Below, one piece after another: positions 1 through 7,590 of a stretch of 64,000 nt of DNA. This DNA is from a virus. How positions within the stretch are numbered: position 1 is the stretch's first letter; every line of letters begins with the position of its first letter. The notes beneath the pieces were generated by a model, which had not been told where the DNA came from, did no database searches, and saw nothing but the letters and a program-made list of their open reading frames with translations. The DNA lies in the IMG/VR virus record IMGVR_UViG_3300042261_001186, positions 1 to 64,000 of that record; one strand, 5' to 3'. A program made the translations under genes and the position numbers.

Positions 1-1
1 C

Positions 2-427
2 TTATATTTTTTTAAAATGTTCATCTATTTTTCCAAATCCTGACATTCCCATTCCACCATGAGTTTCTTCATTAGTTAAGAATTCTTCATCTGGTGAATA
101 AAAAGGTTTATCTGTTACATAATAATATGGATGATATTTAGTTTTAGACTCTAACATAGCACATTGAGAATAACTTATTCTTGTTACAGGATAAGATTCA
201 CCTTCTTGAAATAACATTTCATTTTCCCAAACCAAGTCTTTTATACAGAGTAATTTTTCACCTTTTTTGTATTTAGTGTTAAATACCTTTACATCTTTTA
301 ATTTTTTCTCTTTCATTTTTAGTTTATATATTTTTTCTATGAGTAGAGAAGTGGAATACCCCTCTGTCAGTTCTATTGTTACAACTTTACCACCATATGA
401 TTTCACAAAATCTTCACCAACAATCAT
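2..427 (-). CDS. Nucleotidyltransferase C-terminal fragment plus acidic extension
   Basis: Protein of 141 residues. Residues 1-33 (VGEDFVKSYGGKV, then GYSTS and LIEKI) look like the C-terminal end of a cytidylyltransferase/adenylyltransferase domain (RfaE2/TagD type), where a GYSTT-like motif precedes the final helix. The N-terminal HxGH nucleotide-binding half is absent, and the preceding bases hold the stop of the upstream HAD gene, so it is not simply cut off by the window. Residues 40-141 form a second, unrecognised domain. It follows the HAD gene by 5 bases and is probably co-transcribed. Function is uncertain; catalytic activity is unlikely without the missing half. Confidence 0.6.
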   Translation of the reverse strand: MIVGEDFVKSYGGKVVTIELTEGYSTSLLIEKIYKLKMKEKKLKDVKVFNTKYKKGEKLLCIKDLVWENEMLFQEGESYPVTRISYSQCAMLESKTKYHPYYYVTDKPFYSPDEEFLTNEETHGGMGMSGFGKIDEHFKKI

Positions 428-432
428 AATCT

Positions 433-783
433 TTATATATTTATTTTTCCAATACCATCATTTCTTGGTAAACATATTGCTGTTGCAGTGTTTGAACCAT
501 CTGATTTTCTATCATTAATAACAACTCTTTCACCTCTACCTAATCCCATAATTAAATGGTCATAGACTATTCCACAGACAAGTAATTGTTTTTCTGTAAA
601 TTTTCTAAGAGATTCTTTTCTTCCAGTTGTTATAACTATTGTATATCCTGCAATTTCCCATTCATCTAATTTTTCCAAGACTCCTGGGAGAACTTCAGTT
701 TTTTGTTTAATTAATGTTGATGATGAACCACCTTGATGTTTTATTATGCAACCGTCTATGTCTAAAAATATTGTTTTACTCAT
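433..783 (-). CDS. HAD-superfamily phosphatase
   Basis: Small HAD-fold protein of 116 residues. Motif I is FLDIDGC near residue 6 (nucleophile and acid Asp), motif II is TTGR near residue 52, and a late NDRK supplies the basic/acidic end of the active site. It is at the short end for the family and has no obvious cap insertion, like polynucleotide-kinase-type or sugar-phosphate HADs. It lies 5 bases upstream of the nucleotidyltransferase remnant. The pairing recalls HAD/nucleotidyltransferase sugar-nucleotide pathways, but the substrate cannot be told from the sequence. Confidence 0.75.
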   Translation of the reverse strand: MSKTIFLDIDGCIIKHQGGSSSTLIKQKTEVLPGVLEKLDEWEIAGYTIVITTGRKESLRKFTEKQLLVCGIVYDHLIMGLGRGERVVINDRKSDGSNTATAICLPRNDGIGKINI

Positions 784-809
784 AATTTTATTTTATTTTT
801 ATCTTATTT

Positions 810-1826
810 TTATCTTATATCTTCTTCTACAACCGTCCAAGTTGGATCATTTTTTAAAGTTTTTTTAGTATTCATTTCTGATCTAATTCTGGTTAAAATA
901 TAATACATATCATTCATGAATATACCGAATATTCTCCTTGAGAAAAGAGCCAAATCTTTTTCACTCTTAGTTTTTGAGAATGATTCTAGTTTATCATTCA
1001 AATATTTAACTGATTCCATACTTGGAACTGGTTGGTTTTGAGGAAATAATAATTGGGATTCTATCATCTTGAATTTTTCATATGATTCTTTCAATTCTTC
1101 TATGTAAGAAGTTTTTGAATCATTGAATTTCCCATAAGACATGTATATGACTTGATGTTTTGTCAGTACCCTTTTCATTTCTGGTCTATCTGAATATTGT
1201 ATCCAACTATCACCACAAGCATCAAGTGATACTGGGTCCAAAGGATTTAAACCTAAGATATTTTCATGTTTTTTATCAAATATTATTTCAAATGCTAAAT
1301 AACCATCAATTAGAAATGTCTTTATGTAATTATACAATGAATGATTTTCTATGATAGGATATCCATCTGGTTTCATTAATGTTATAAATTGAGTTTTCAA
1401 ATTATCATATATAGCATCTGTAACAATATCAAGAAAATTCCTGAGTTCATCTTTACATGCCAATTGTCTGAGTATTCTTCTTTTTTCCAAGTAAGGTCTA
1501 TCTTGGAAATCTATTTTATCTTTTTTTTGAAATGTATAGTCAGTACTAGATTCTTTAGAGTTATTTGTTAATCTTTTTTCCCAATAAGAGTCTGATAATT
1601 TATAATATACTGCTGAATTTGGTGTGAATTCCACACCAGATTTCATTCCTGCTAACCAGGATTTAAAAATCACTAAAGATTCATTGTTTATGTGAATAAT
1701 ATCAGCAGTATTGTATGCTGCACTTTTTTGTAATCCATCAGAATTGTAAAAGTCTTTGTAAATATCTATACCTTCATCTCTTCTAGCAATTCTTAAATCA
1801 CCTAATTTAATTTCTTTGTTTTCCAT
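810..1826 (-). CDS. Truncated portal (gp20-like) paralogue
   Basis: Protein of 338 residues that is clearly related to the portal encoded at 58282-60099. Shared blocks in order are YLEKRRILRQ (portal YLDKRKILRQ), FLIDGYLAFEIIFD (portal LLIDGYIAYEIIYD), LDPVSLDA (LDPITLIV), HQVIYMSYG (SQIIYISYS) and KTSYIEEL (ETSYVENL). The match covers roughly the first half of the portal. The stem, clip and crown regions are missing, replaced by an unrelated C-terminal stretch of about 80 residues. It cannot form a normal dodecameric portal alone. It might be a decayed duplicate, a regulator of portal assembly, or a neofunctionalised virion protein. No capsid targeting leader is visible. Confidence 0.75.
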   Translation of the reverse strand: MENKEIKLGDLRIARRDEGIDIYKDFYNSDGLQKSAAYNTADIIHINNESLVIFKSWLAGMKSGVEFTPNSAVYYKLSDSYWEKRLTNNSKESSTDYTFQKKDKIDFQDRPYLEKRRILRQLACKDELRNFLDIVTDAIYDNLKTQFITLMKPDGYPIIENHSLYNYIKTFLIDGYLAFEIIFDKKHENILGLNPLDPVSLDACGDSWIQYSDRPEMKRVLTKHQVIYMSYGKFNDSKTSYIEELKESYEKFKMIESQLLFPQNQPVPSMESVKYLNDKLESFSKTKSEKDLALFSRRIFGIFMNDMYYILTRIRSEMNTKKTLKNDPTWTVVEEDIR

Positions 1827-1849
1827 TTTGTTTTGATTTTTTTTTGTTT

Positions 1850-2422
1850 TTAATTTGTTTTGAGTTGTTTTTTATAGCATTTTCTACATAGTGGTTTATA
1901 ACTTTCATTACCACCTATTTGTACTTGTTCGCCTTCGGTTGCTATTTTACCATTGACATATCTTATATTTAATATTGCTTTCTTTTCACATTCATGACAA
2001 AGTGTTACTAATTCCTGTATTTCATCAGCTATTGCTAATAAACAAGCTGATCCTTCAAATACATTCAATTGAAAATCACTTCTTAATCCATATGCAATGA
2101 CTGGTATATCTAAATCATCAACTATATCAGATAATTGTAAGATATGATTTCTTTTAAAGAATTGAACTTCATCTACTAATACACAATCTATTTTATCTGA
2201 ATTCTTTACATAGTCATAAATATTCATTTCATCATTTACACCTATAGCTTTTTCAGAAATACCTATTCTAGATTTAACTATATTTTCCCCATATCTATTA
2301 TCTTTAGCAGAGGTAAATATTATAGTTTTCTTCCCTCTTTCAAGGTAGTTGAAATTAACCTTTAATATATCTAAAGATTTACCAGAGGACATTGAACCAT
2401 ATCTAAAAAATAATTTAGCCAT
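1850..2422 (-). CDS. tdk: Thymidine kinase (type II)
   Basis: Phosphorylates thymidine to dTMP in nucleotide salvage. The P-loop GSMSSGKS is close to the N-terminus, the Walker B-like DEVQFF is near residue 85, and the substrate-binding YGLRSDFQ follows. The C-terminal zinc ribbon has CHEC and CRKC pairs. Length of 190 residues is normal for a bacterial or T4-type thymidine kinase. I start at the ATG at 2422, because the in-frame TTG just before it is a poorer start. The gene points away from the plus-strand gene at 2486, so 2423-2485 is a divergent promoter region. Confidence 0.95.
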   Translation of the reverse strand: MAKLFFRYGSMSSGKSLDILKVNFNYLERGKKTIIFTSAKDNRYGENIVKSRIGISEKAIGVNDEMNIYDYVKNSDKIDCVLVDEVQFFKRNHILQLSDIVDDLDIPVIAYGLRSDFQLNVFEGSACLLAIADEIQELVTLCHECEKKAILNIRYVNGKIATEGEQVQIGGNESYKPLCRKCYKKQLKTN

Positions 2423-2453
2423 CAATCAATTATATAAAAAAACACTTTAAGAG

Positions 2454-2464
2454 TTTAATATATA
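2454..2464 (+). promoter_or_regulatory. Candidate late promoter box TTTAATATATA
   Basis: TTTAATATATA lies 22 bases before the ATG at 2486. The same box recurs upstream of fibre, capsid and many leader-bearing genes in this window. It resembles the single -10-type element (TATAAATA) used by T4 gp55-directed late transcription, and a gp55-like gene is present at 62205-62579. The assignment is inference. Confidence 0.5.
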
Positions 2465-2485
2465 GTAATAAAAATATCTTTTAGG

Positions 2486-2941
2486 ATGGGAGTGAAGAAG
2501 TATTTGAGTTTTTTGAATGAAGAAGTATCAGAAGAAGTTCTTAAATTTAGGAGAGCTATGGGTGATTATGGAGATGATGAAATAGAATTCAAAGATTCTA
2601 GGAAATTCCAGGAAAATGGAAATCCATTTCAAGATGATGGTGATGATGATGAAGATTATGATAATTGGGACACTTTCAAAAGAGAAAAAATATTTTATTT
2701 ATTTCATGCAACAGAACAAAACCTCCTTCCAACTATAATAAGAAATGGGTTGATTGGGAGGATTTATTTAACAGATAATCCAGAAACAGCTCTAGAAAAA
2801 CACCCTGTTTTGTTAAGAATAGAAGTAAATAATTTGGGTTTGACTAAAGAAGGGGATTATTATATTGCTAACAACATAGCCCCTAATAGAATAGAAGTCA
2901 TAGGTAGTATGCAAGAATTTATAAATTATTATTCTAATTAA
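2486..2941 (+). CDS. ART/Tpt1-like protein with capsid targeting leader
   Basis: Protein of 151 residues. Residues 1-13 (MGVKKYLSFLNEE) match a T4-type capsid targeting leader with a likely cut after FLNE. Residues about 20-65 are acidic and contain a D/E-rich stretch with a Trp. The C-terminal 80 residues carry LFHAT, then NGLIGRIYLTD, then VLLRIEV and a final IAPNRIEVIG. This order is that of the KptA/Tpt1 and ADP-ribosyltransferase fold (H-x-T, GL..i.l.., VL.i.v, vp...i). T4 packages its own ADP-ribosyltransferase, Alt, with the same kind of leader, so an injected NAD-dependent or RNA-modifying enzyme is plausible. The ART call is from pattern only; catalytic residues are not proven. Confidence 0.65.
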   Translation: MGVKKYLSFLNEEVSEEVLKFRRAMGDYGDDEIEFKDSRKFQENGNPFQDDGDDDEDYDNWDTFKREKIFYLFHATEQNLLPTIIRNGLIGRIYLTDNPETALEKHPVLLRIEVNNLGLTKEGDYYIANNIAPNRIEVIGSMQEFINYYSN

Positions 2942-3228
2942 CCGTATGTATCTATTTCTTTAATAACTTGATCTATTTTTTTACCCAAATCAAAAGGTAA
3001 CATAGCTTGACTCCTACAAGCTTCCAACAAAGATTTCATTTGCATAGATACTTTCAAAAGAGCTGCAATGTCTCTTTCCATAGTCATATCTATTTTTTTG
3101 TTTTTAGTATATTGATCTAATTCATTTTTAAGTTTTTGATTTTCTAATCTTAAAAATTCTAATTCATAATTAGAACCTGTTGGCCCAGACCATACACTAT
3201 CATTGAAAGATGTATTTTTTTTCCTCAT
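2938..3228 (-). CDS. Small coiled-coil protein
   Basis: Protein of 96 residues, not recognised. Residues about 22-45 form a clear coiled coil (leucine and asparagine/glutamate heptads, YELEFLRLENQKLKNEL), followed by a helical C-terminal half. The end overlaps the convergent gene at 2486-2941 by 4 bases. It has no signal peptide or membrane segment. The start has a short AT-rich leader (GTTATATAAAATAAA) just upstream. It may be a structural or regulatory adaptor; nothing in the sequence decides. Confidence 0.6.
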   Translation of the reverse strand: MRKKNTSFNDSVWSGPTGSNYELEFLRLENQKLKNELDQYTKNKKIDMTMERDIAALLKVSMQMKSLLEACRSQAMLPFDLGKKIDQVIKEIDTYG

Positions 3229-3270
3229 ATAGACTTTTTATTTTATATAACAAAAAAACAAGTTTTTGTT

Positions 3271-3281
3271 TTTAATATATA
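3271..3281 (+). promoter_or_regulatory. Candidate late promoter box TTTAATATATA
   Basis: The box ends 24 bases before the ATG at 3305 and would drive the 3305-5104 operon. The spacing is almost the same as for the box before 2486. Confidence 0.45.
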
Positions 3282-3304
3282 TATTAAAACATACTAAAAT
3301 ATAA

Positions 3305-3667
3305 ATGATTAGAAATTATCTTAAATTTATGAATGAAGCAAATGATATAGAAGATGATGATTCTGTATTAGATGGTTCAGAACCAGATTCTTTTTATACT
3401 GATTGGGGTAAATGGAGAGATGGTAAAGGTTTTGAAAAAACAAATCCTAATGAATTTCTCTATCATTCAATAGAAGATGATTATTATGATGGTGTTATGA
3501 AAGATGGTTTAATAGGTAAAATATATTTAACAGAAACTCCACAAGAATCTGCTCAACATCATCCAATTGTTTTGAAAATTAATGTAAAAGGATTAAGATT
3601 AAGAAAAGATGGTAATCATTGGACATTTTATGGTAAAATACCAGTTTCAAAATTAGAAGAGATATAA
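3305..3667 (+). CDS. Second ART/Tpt1-like protein with capsid targeting leader
   Basis: Protein of 120 residues and paralogue of the protein at 2486-2941. The leader MIRNYLKFMNEA predicts a cut after FMNE. An acidic linker with WGKWRDG follows, then the domain: FLYHSIEDD, DGLIGKIYLTE, IVLKINVKGL and a terminal IPVSKLEEI. The histidine of the H-x-[ST] motif and the GL-xx-IYLT block are kept relative to the paralogue, although T is replaced by S. It is first in a tight operon with the barrel protein and the radical SAM enzyme. Function as an ADP-ribosyltransferase or 2'-phosphotransferase-like enzyme is inferred from pattern only. Confidence 0.65.
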   Translation: MIRNYLKFMNEANDIEDDDSVLDGSEPDSFYTDWGKWRDGKGFEKTNPNEFLYHSIEDDYYDGVMKDGLIGKIYLTETPQESAQHHPIVLKINVKGLRLRKDGNHWTFYGKIPVSKLEEI

Positions 3668-3681
3668 AATAATTAAAAATT

Positions 3682-4227
3682 ATGATAAAAGATAAAGAAA
3701 AAATACTTATACAAACATTATATAATTTCTATAAGGTAGAAGAACCTAAGAAAAAAGAAATATTATGGCCATCAAGTTTGTCCCCAGTTGAATTTACAGA
3801 TGGTGATCCAGTTATGTATGATGATCAAGATGGTAAAAAAAGAGCTGGTATATATAAAGGTTTTAGAAAAGAAGATGGTAAGTATAAAATTCAATTTGTT
3901 GATAATGGTGGGATAAGATATTGTTCTAGAAATAGAGTAAAAAAAATAGAAACAAAAGAAGAACCTAAAATAACTAAACAAGAATTAGATAAAATTCAAA
4001 AATTAATTAGAATTCTTAATCAAATGGTTGCAGATGGTGATTTATCACAAGAAGCTGTAGATGTTTTTGTTAAAGATTTAGAGATAGAGAAAAAACATAA
4101 ATTACTTGATCCTTATAATGAAGAAAATTGGGATGAAGATGTTCAAATAATAAAGAAAACACCTATTCAACAACCTGGTATTACATGGAAACCAGCAGAA
4201 GATAGACCTGCCTATAGAGGCTGTTAA
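3682..4227 (+). CDS. SH3-like barrel protein with DPxxEExW tag
   Basis: Protein of 181 residues, family not recognised. Residues about 34-85 look like a small beta barrel (GDPVMYDDQDGKKRAGIYKG ... YKIQFVDNGG), in the style of KOW/Tudor-like domains. A helical segment follows, then the tag LLDPYNEENWDED near residue 137 and a basic-proline C-terminus. No leader of the capsid type is obvious at the N-terminus (MIKDKEKILIQTLYNFYKVEE), although it shares the MIK start. It lies between the ART-like and radical SAM genes with 10-15 base gaps, so it is probably translated from the same message. Confidence 0.65.
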   Translation: MIKDKEKILIQTLYNFYKVEEPKKKEILWPSSLSPVEFTDGDPVMYDDQDGKKRAGIYKGFRKEDGKYKIQFVDNGGIRYCSRNRVKKIETKEEPKITKQELDKIQKLIRILNQMVADGDLSQEAVDVFVKDLEIEKKHKLLDPYNEENWDEDVQIIKKTPIQQPGITWKPAEDRPAYRGC

Positions 4228-4237
4228 AACTAAAATT

Positions 4238-5104
4238 ATGATATTACATAACAAAGAAGTATTCCCAAAGACAATATATTGTCTTACAGATGGCATTGCC
4301 GAAGAAGTAAAAAGACCTTTTTTCAATATACAAATTAAACTAAATGGTTGTAATGCAAATTGTGAATTTTGTATTAGTAAAACTGGTAAGAAATTCAATG
4401 AAGACCTATTTTTTGATAAACTGACTGAGATAAGAGAAAAGGCTTTCATTAAAAGACTTAATATAACTGGTGGTGAACCAACAATCAATTTTGAATTATA
4501 TAACAGAATAGTTAGAAAATTAAGAGAATTATTACCTGAAACATTCATAGTCCTTAATACTAATGGATATAATTTTGAAAAAGTATTTGAATCTGATTCA
4601 CATAAATACCTTAATAATATTCAATTAAGTAGACATCATTATATTGATGAAATCAATAATAAAATATTAGGATTCAAATCTGTACCAAGAGAACTTATTA
4701 AGAAAATTAATGAAGATTTAGAACATAAATTTTTAAATTTATCATGTAATTTAATAAAAGGATACATTGATAAAGATGAAGAAGTTTATAAGTATTTAGA
4801 TGATGCTAGTGATTTAGATATAAGATGGGTTGGTTTTGTATCATTAATACCTTTGAATGATTTCTGTAAAGAAAATTATATAGATTTTGAGAGTTTAAAT
4901 CTTACAAATAAAAGATTAATTCTTATGCAAAGTCATTGTTTAAATGACACTTGTAAATGTGCAGATTACCTTTATGTACCTAATGATTTAAGTTTTCCAA
5001 TAAAAGTGTATAATAAAATTATTAAAAAATCAAATGTAAAACACATACTTGTGTTTGATGGTGAGAATTTCAATGTTGGTTTTGATGGTGAATTATTGGC
5101 TTAA
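4238..5104 (+). CDS. Radical SAM enzyme
   Basis: Protein of 288 residues. The [4Fe-4S] site is CNANCEFC near residue 34 (CxxxCxxC), followed by the SAM-contacting GGEP near residue 77 and a downstream LNTNGY. A second cysteine group near residue 237 (CLNDTCKC) could hold an auxiliary cluster or zinc. The core is typical of MoaA/NrdG/QueE-sized radical SAM proteins, but the substrate cannot be assigned. It is last in the 3305-5104 operon and overlaps the convergent gene at 5101-5670. Its operon mates are an ART-like protein and a barrel protein, so modification of RNA, nucleotide or peptide are all possible. Confidence 0.85.
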   Translation: MILHNKEVFPKTIYCLTDGIAEEVKRPFFNIQIKLNGCNANCEFCISKTGKKFNEDLFFDKLTEIREKAFIKRLNITGGEPTINFELYNRIVRKLRELLPETFIVLNTNGYNFEKVFESDSHKYLNNIQLSRHHYIDEINNKILGFKSVPRELIKKINEDLEHKFLNLSCNLIKGYIDKDEEVYKYLDDASDLDIRWVGFVSLIPLNDFCKENYIDFESLNLTNKRLILMQSHCLNDTCKCADYLYVPNDLSFPIKVYNKIIKKSNVKHILVFDGENFNVGFDGELLA

Positions 5105-5670
5105 ATTTTATTTTCATATTTTAATTTAAGTAATAAATATTCAGTTACTATATCAAAAACTTTCATTTGATCTATATCTCCCAAACTTATTTTAACAACT
5201 CTATTTTCTTCAGTAACTTGTACACTAGATTGTTTGAAATCATTGTAATTCATTGGAAGTAAACATATGTGATACTGACCAACATTATTAACATCTTTGA
5301 AAAGAACTTTATCTACTTCAATAGGAAATAATTGATTAAGAACAATACCTGTTTTTTCATGTAATATTCTTCTAACATTTTGTGTTTCTGTCTGATCATC
5401 ATTGAAACTATCTTTGATACTAGTTAAGTAATAGTCTATTGTGTTATATTCAGATTTATCTTTATATTTAAATTTGAATGCAGGACATTTCTCATATTTA
5501 AGAAGTATGTATCCTTCATCTTTAAAATAAGGTAATATAACAACTTCAGCATCACTTATTATGATATCTTTGTCACCAAATTTGATGATAGATAATTCAT
5601 CATTTTTGAATCTTTCCTCATTTTGTTCTTGTTGAGGTTCTGATTTTTTCATTCTAGTAAATTTTTCCAT
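5101..5670 (-). CDS. Degenerate Nudix-like protein
   Basis: Protein of 189 residues. Residues about 40-150 have Nudix-like order: a strand (VVILPYF), a central helix NVRRILHEKTGI that mimics the REUxEExGU helix of Nudix boxes, and later strands (HICLLPM). The glycine and most catalytic glutamates of the Nudix box are missing, so it is probably non-hydrolytic. The N-terminus is charged and disordered. It may be a structural or nucleotide-binding protein derived from a Nudix fold. It lies just downstream of the 5686-6936 gene and probably shares its transcript. Confidence 0.55.
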   Translation of the reverse strand: MEKFTRMKKSEPQQEQNEERFKNDELSIIKFGDKDIIISDAEVVILPYFKDEGYILLKYEKCPAFKFKYKDKSEYNTIDYYLTSIKDSFNDDQTETQNVRRILHEKTGIVLNQLFPIEVDKVLFKDVNNVGQYHICLLPMNYNDFKQSSVQVTEENRVVKISLGDIDQMKVFDIVTEYLLLKLKYENKI

Positions 5671-5685
5671 ATTTATGTTTTATTT

Positions 5686-6936
5686 TTATTCATCCCAATC
5701 TTCTTCACCTAAAGGATCATTTTCAGAAAATATTTGTTTTGGTTCATATATTTCTAAATCATTTGGGTCACAATATTGTGACATAAAAAACATAGACCCT
5801 GGTGGTTTAATTCTTATAAATATTGGAAATTTAAATGTAGGTTCTATTCTTTGTATTTTCCCAATATGTCTTGATTCTTTGTGTCTAACAACATCACCAA
5901 CTTTAAAATCCTTTATTTCTAAAGATTCATTAGTATCATCCCAATCTTCTTCACCTAATGGATCTATTTCTGATATTCTTGGTTTTGGGATGGTTACTCT
6001 ACCAGTAACATACATATTAACAACATCATCAACATCCAATATGAATATATTTTCTCTGTCATTAACAAAATATACATTACCATTAATTATTTCATAATGT
6101 AGCAAAAAAATATCAAAGTATTTATCTTCTTTGAATTTACGCCAAGAATTACCTATCCTTACTTGTCTTGTTGTGAAAAAAACATTTTTTCTTGTTATTA
6201 TTATTCTATCTAAATATTTTTTTATTTTATTGAGTAAAATGTTACGATCTGCAATTTTAAGTAATTCATCAATATCAACCATATTTTCTGTTTTAGTCAA
6301 ATATTCATTCAATGGTTCTTTAATAGGTTTAAATCCTTTATCATTGAAATAGTTTCCAAAATTAGGATCTTTGATGTCTACTTCACCTTCATATCTTCTT
6401 TTTCTGAAAATATTGAAATTTTTATTAAAGATATTGAAATTCAATTCATTAAGGTGTTCAATTGTCCAATCTTCTTCACCCAATGGGTCTATGTCTTTCA
6501 TTTGGTTTCTGAGTTGAGCTTCTCTATTTTTATAATCCTCTATTTCATCCTTATCATATATTTTCACAGAATAGTCATCTTCATTGAATTTTGCCATATA
6601 TATGCCAGTTCCAGATTTGTTGAATTCATCTATCATTTTTTTTATCCTACTTGTCACACCTATTCTAGCATTTTCACCCCAATTAGGAAGATAGATTCCA
6701 TATTCATCATAAGGCTCCCATCCTTCAGGTCTGAATCCAGCTTCACTTTTCAAGAAAATTTTATCACCATCTATTTTGACACTTAAATCATTGAATTCTC
6801 TGATACCTCCCCAAGTAGGATTACTGAATCTGTATCTATTAACAAATCTTTTGAACATCTCTATTTTAGATAGATTTGTCAAAGGATCTGGGATTTCTTC
6901 TTTTTTTCTTTTAAATTCCTCGAAAACTTTTATCAT
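5686..6936 (-). CDS. Multi-module protein with three DPLGEEDW tags
   Basis: Protein of 416 residues from the ATG at 6936 (the in-frame TTG before it is less likely). The N-terminus MIKVFEEFKRKKEE is a weak version of the capsid leader. The tag DPLGEEDW occurs three times: mid-protein, before a second barrel module, and at the extreme C-terminus (DPLGEEDWDE, stop). After the second tag comes VGDVVRHKESRHIGKIQRI, an SH3/KOW-like barrel. The layout suggests successive fusion of genes that each ended in the tag. Function is unknown; internal virion protein is my best inference. Confidence 0.65.
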   Translation of the reverse strand: MIKVFEEFKRKKEEIPDPLTNLSKIEMFKRFVNRYRFSNPTWGGIREFNDLSVKIDGDKIFLKSEAGFRPEGWEPYDEYGIYLPNWGENARIGVTSRIKKMIDEFNKSGTGIYMAKFNEDDYSVKIYDKDEIEDYKNREAQLRNQMKDIDPLGEEDWTIEHLNELNFNIFNKNFNIFRKRRYEGEVDIKDPNFGNYFNDKGFKPIKEPLNEYLTKTENMVDIDELLKIADRNILLNKIKKYLDRIIITRKNVFFTTRQVRIGNSWRKFKEDKYFDIFLLHYEIINGNVYFVNDRENIFILDVDDVVNMYVTGRVTIPKPRISEIDPLGEEDWDDTNESLEIKDFKVGDVVRHKESRHIGKIQRIEPTFKFPIFIRIKPPGSMFFMSQYCDPNDLEIYEPKQIFSENDPLGEEDWDE

Positions 6937-6984
6937 CAAAACTAAACGTTTTTTTCTTTATATATAAAAAAAAGAATATATAAT

Positions 6985-6995
6985 TTTAATATATA
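6985..6995 (+). promoter_or_regulatory. Candidate late promoter box TTTAATATATA
   Basis: The box lies 43 bases before the ATG at 7038, in the divergent region between 6936 and 7038. Confidence 0.4.
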
Positions 6996-7037
6996 AGATT
7001 AATTATTTAACTTTACAAAAAAATAAACTCAAGTTAT

Positions 7038-7559
7038 ATGAAATTCAAAGATTGGTTTAATAGAAATAGCGAAGATGAAGCACCTGCCAAAAAATATGGT
7101 AATGTAAAAGAAGGCAAGACTGCAGCTGATTGGTTCAGTGGAGATAATGATGATGATGATGCTGAAGCTGAAGAAAGACGTGCTGAACAAGAATATCAAA
7201 TGCAAGAGAAAGAAAGGATGCGTCTTGAAAAGGAAAAGCGTATGGCTGGAAAAGACAAGAAACAAGAAAAAGTCTTTCAAGTTGGAGATGTTTTAGTCTT
7301 AACTAATAAAAAACCATCTAGTAAAATGCCTGCAGATGCATGGGATTTCTTGAATACATATAAAACATTCACCGTACAATCTGTTAATGATCATGGTAAA
7401 ATCAATTTGGGTTGTAGAATATCAAAAAATGAGGATGGTAAAGGTGTAGAGAAAATATTTAATTTTGGTACAGACAGATTTGATTATGCAGATGCTTCAA
7501 AAAGAGTTGCACCAGGTATAAAACCTATGGTAGATGACATTGAAGAAGATGTAGACTAA
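7038..7559 (+). CDS. Charged helical/barrel protein
   Basis: Protein of 173 residues. The N-terminus MKFKDWFNRNSEDEA is a weak leader-like sequence. A strongly charged segment follows (acidic run near residue 36, then Glu/Arg/Lys-rich helix to about residue 78), and a C-terminal barrel-like domain starts with VFQVGDVLVLTNKKP. The end is acidic (DDIEEDVD). It is a single-gene transcript with its own candidate promoter and a convergent terminator right after the stop. It is not recognised; the VGD barrel relates it loosely to the 7.5-15 kb family. Confidence 0.65.
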   Translation: MKFKDWFNRNSEDEAPAKKYGNVKEGKTAADWFSGDNDDDDAEAEERRAEQEYQMQEKERMRLEKEKRMAGKDKKQEKVFQVGDVLVLTNKKPSSKMPADAWDFLNTYKTFTVQSVNDHGKINLGCRISKNEDGKGVEKIFNFGTDRFDYADASKRVAPGIKPMVDDIEEDVD

Positions 7560-7565
7560 TAAAAA

Positions 7566-7590
7566 AAGGAGAATTTATTCTCCTTTTTTC
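7566..7590. terminator. Bidirectional hairpin terminator
   Basis: The stem AAGGAGAA/TTCTCCTT has a TTTA loop, with A-run and T-run flanks. It sits between the convergent genes ending at 7559 and 7575 and overlaps the last codons of the latter. Confidence 0.8.

Noticed and set aside
5101-5670. Active Nudix hydrolase
   Set aside because: The central helix matches but the glycine and catalytic glutamates of the Nudix box are missing.
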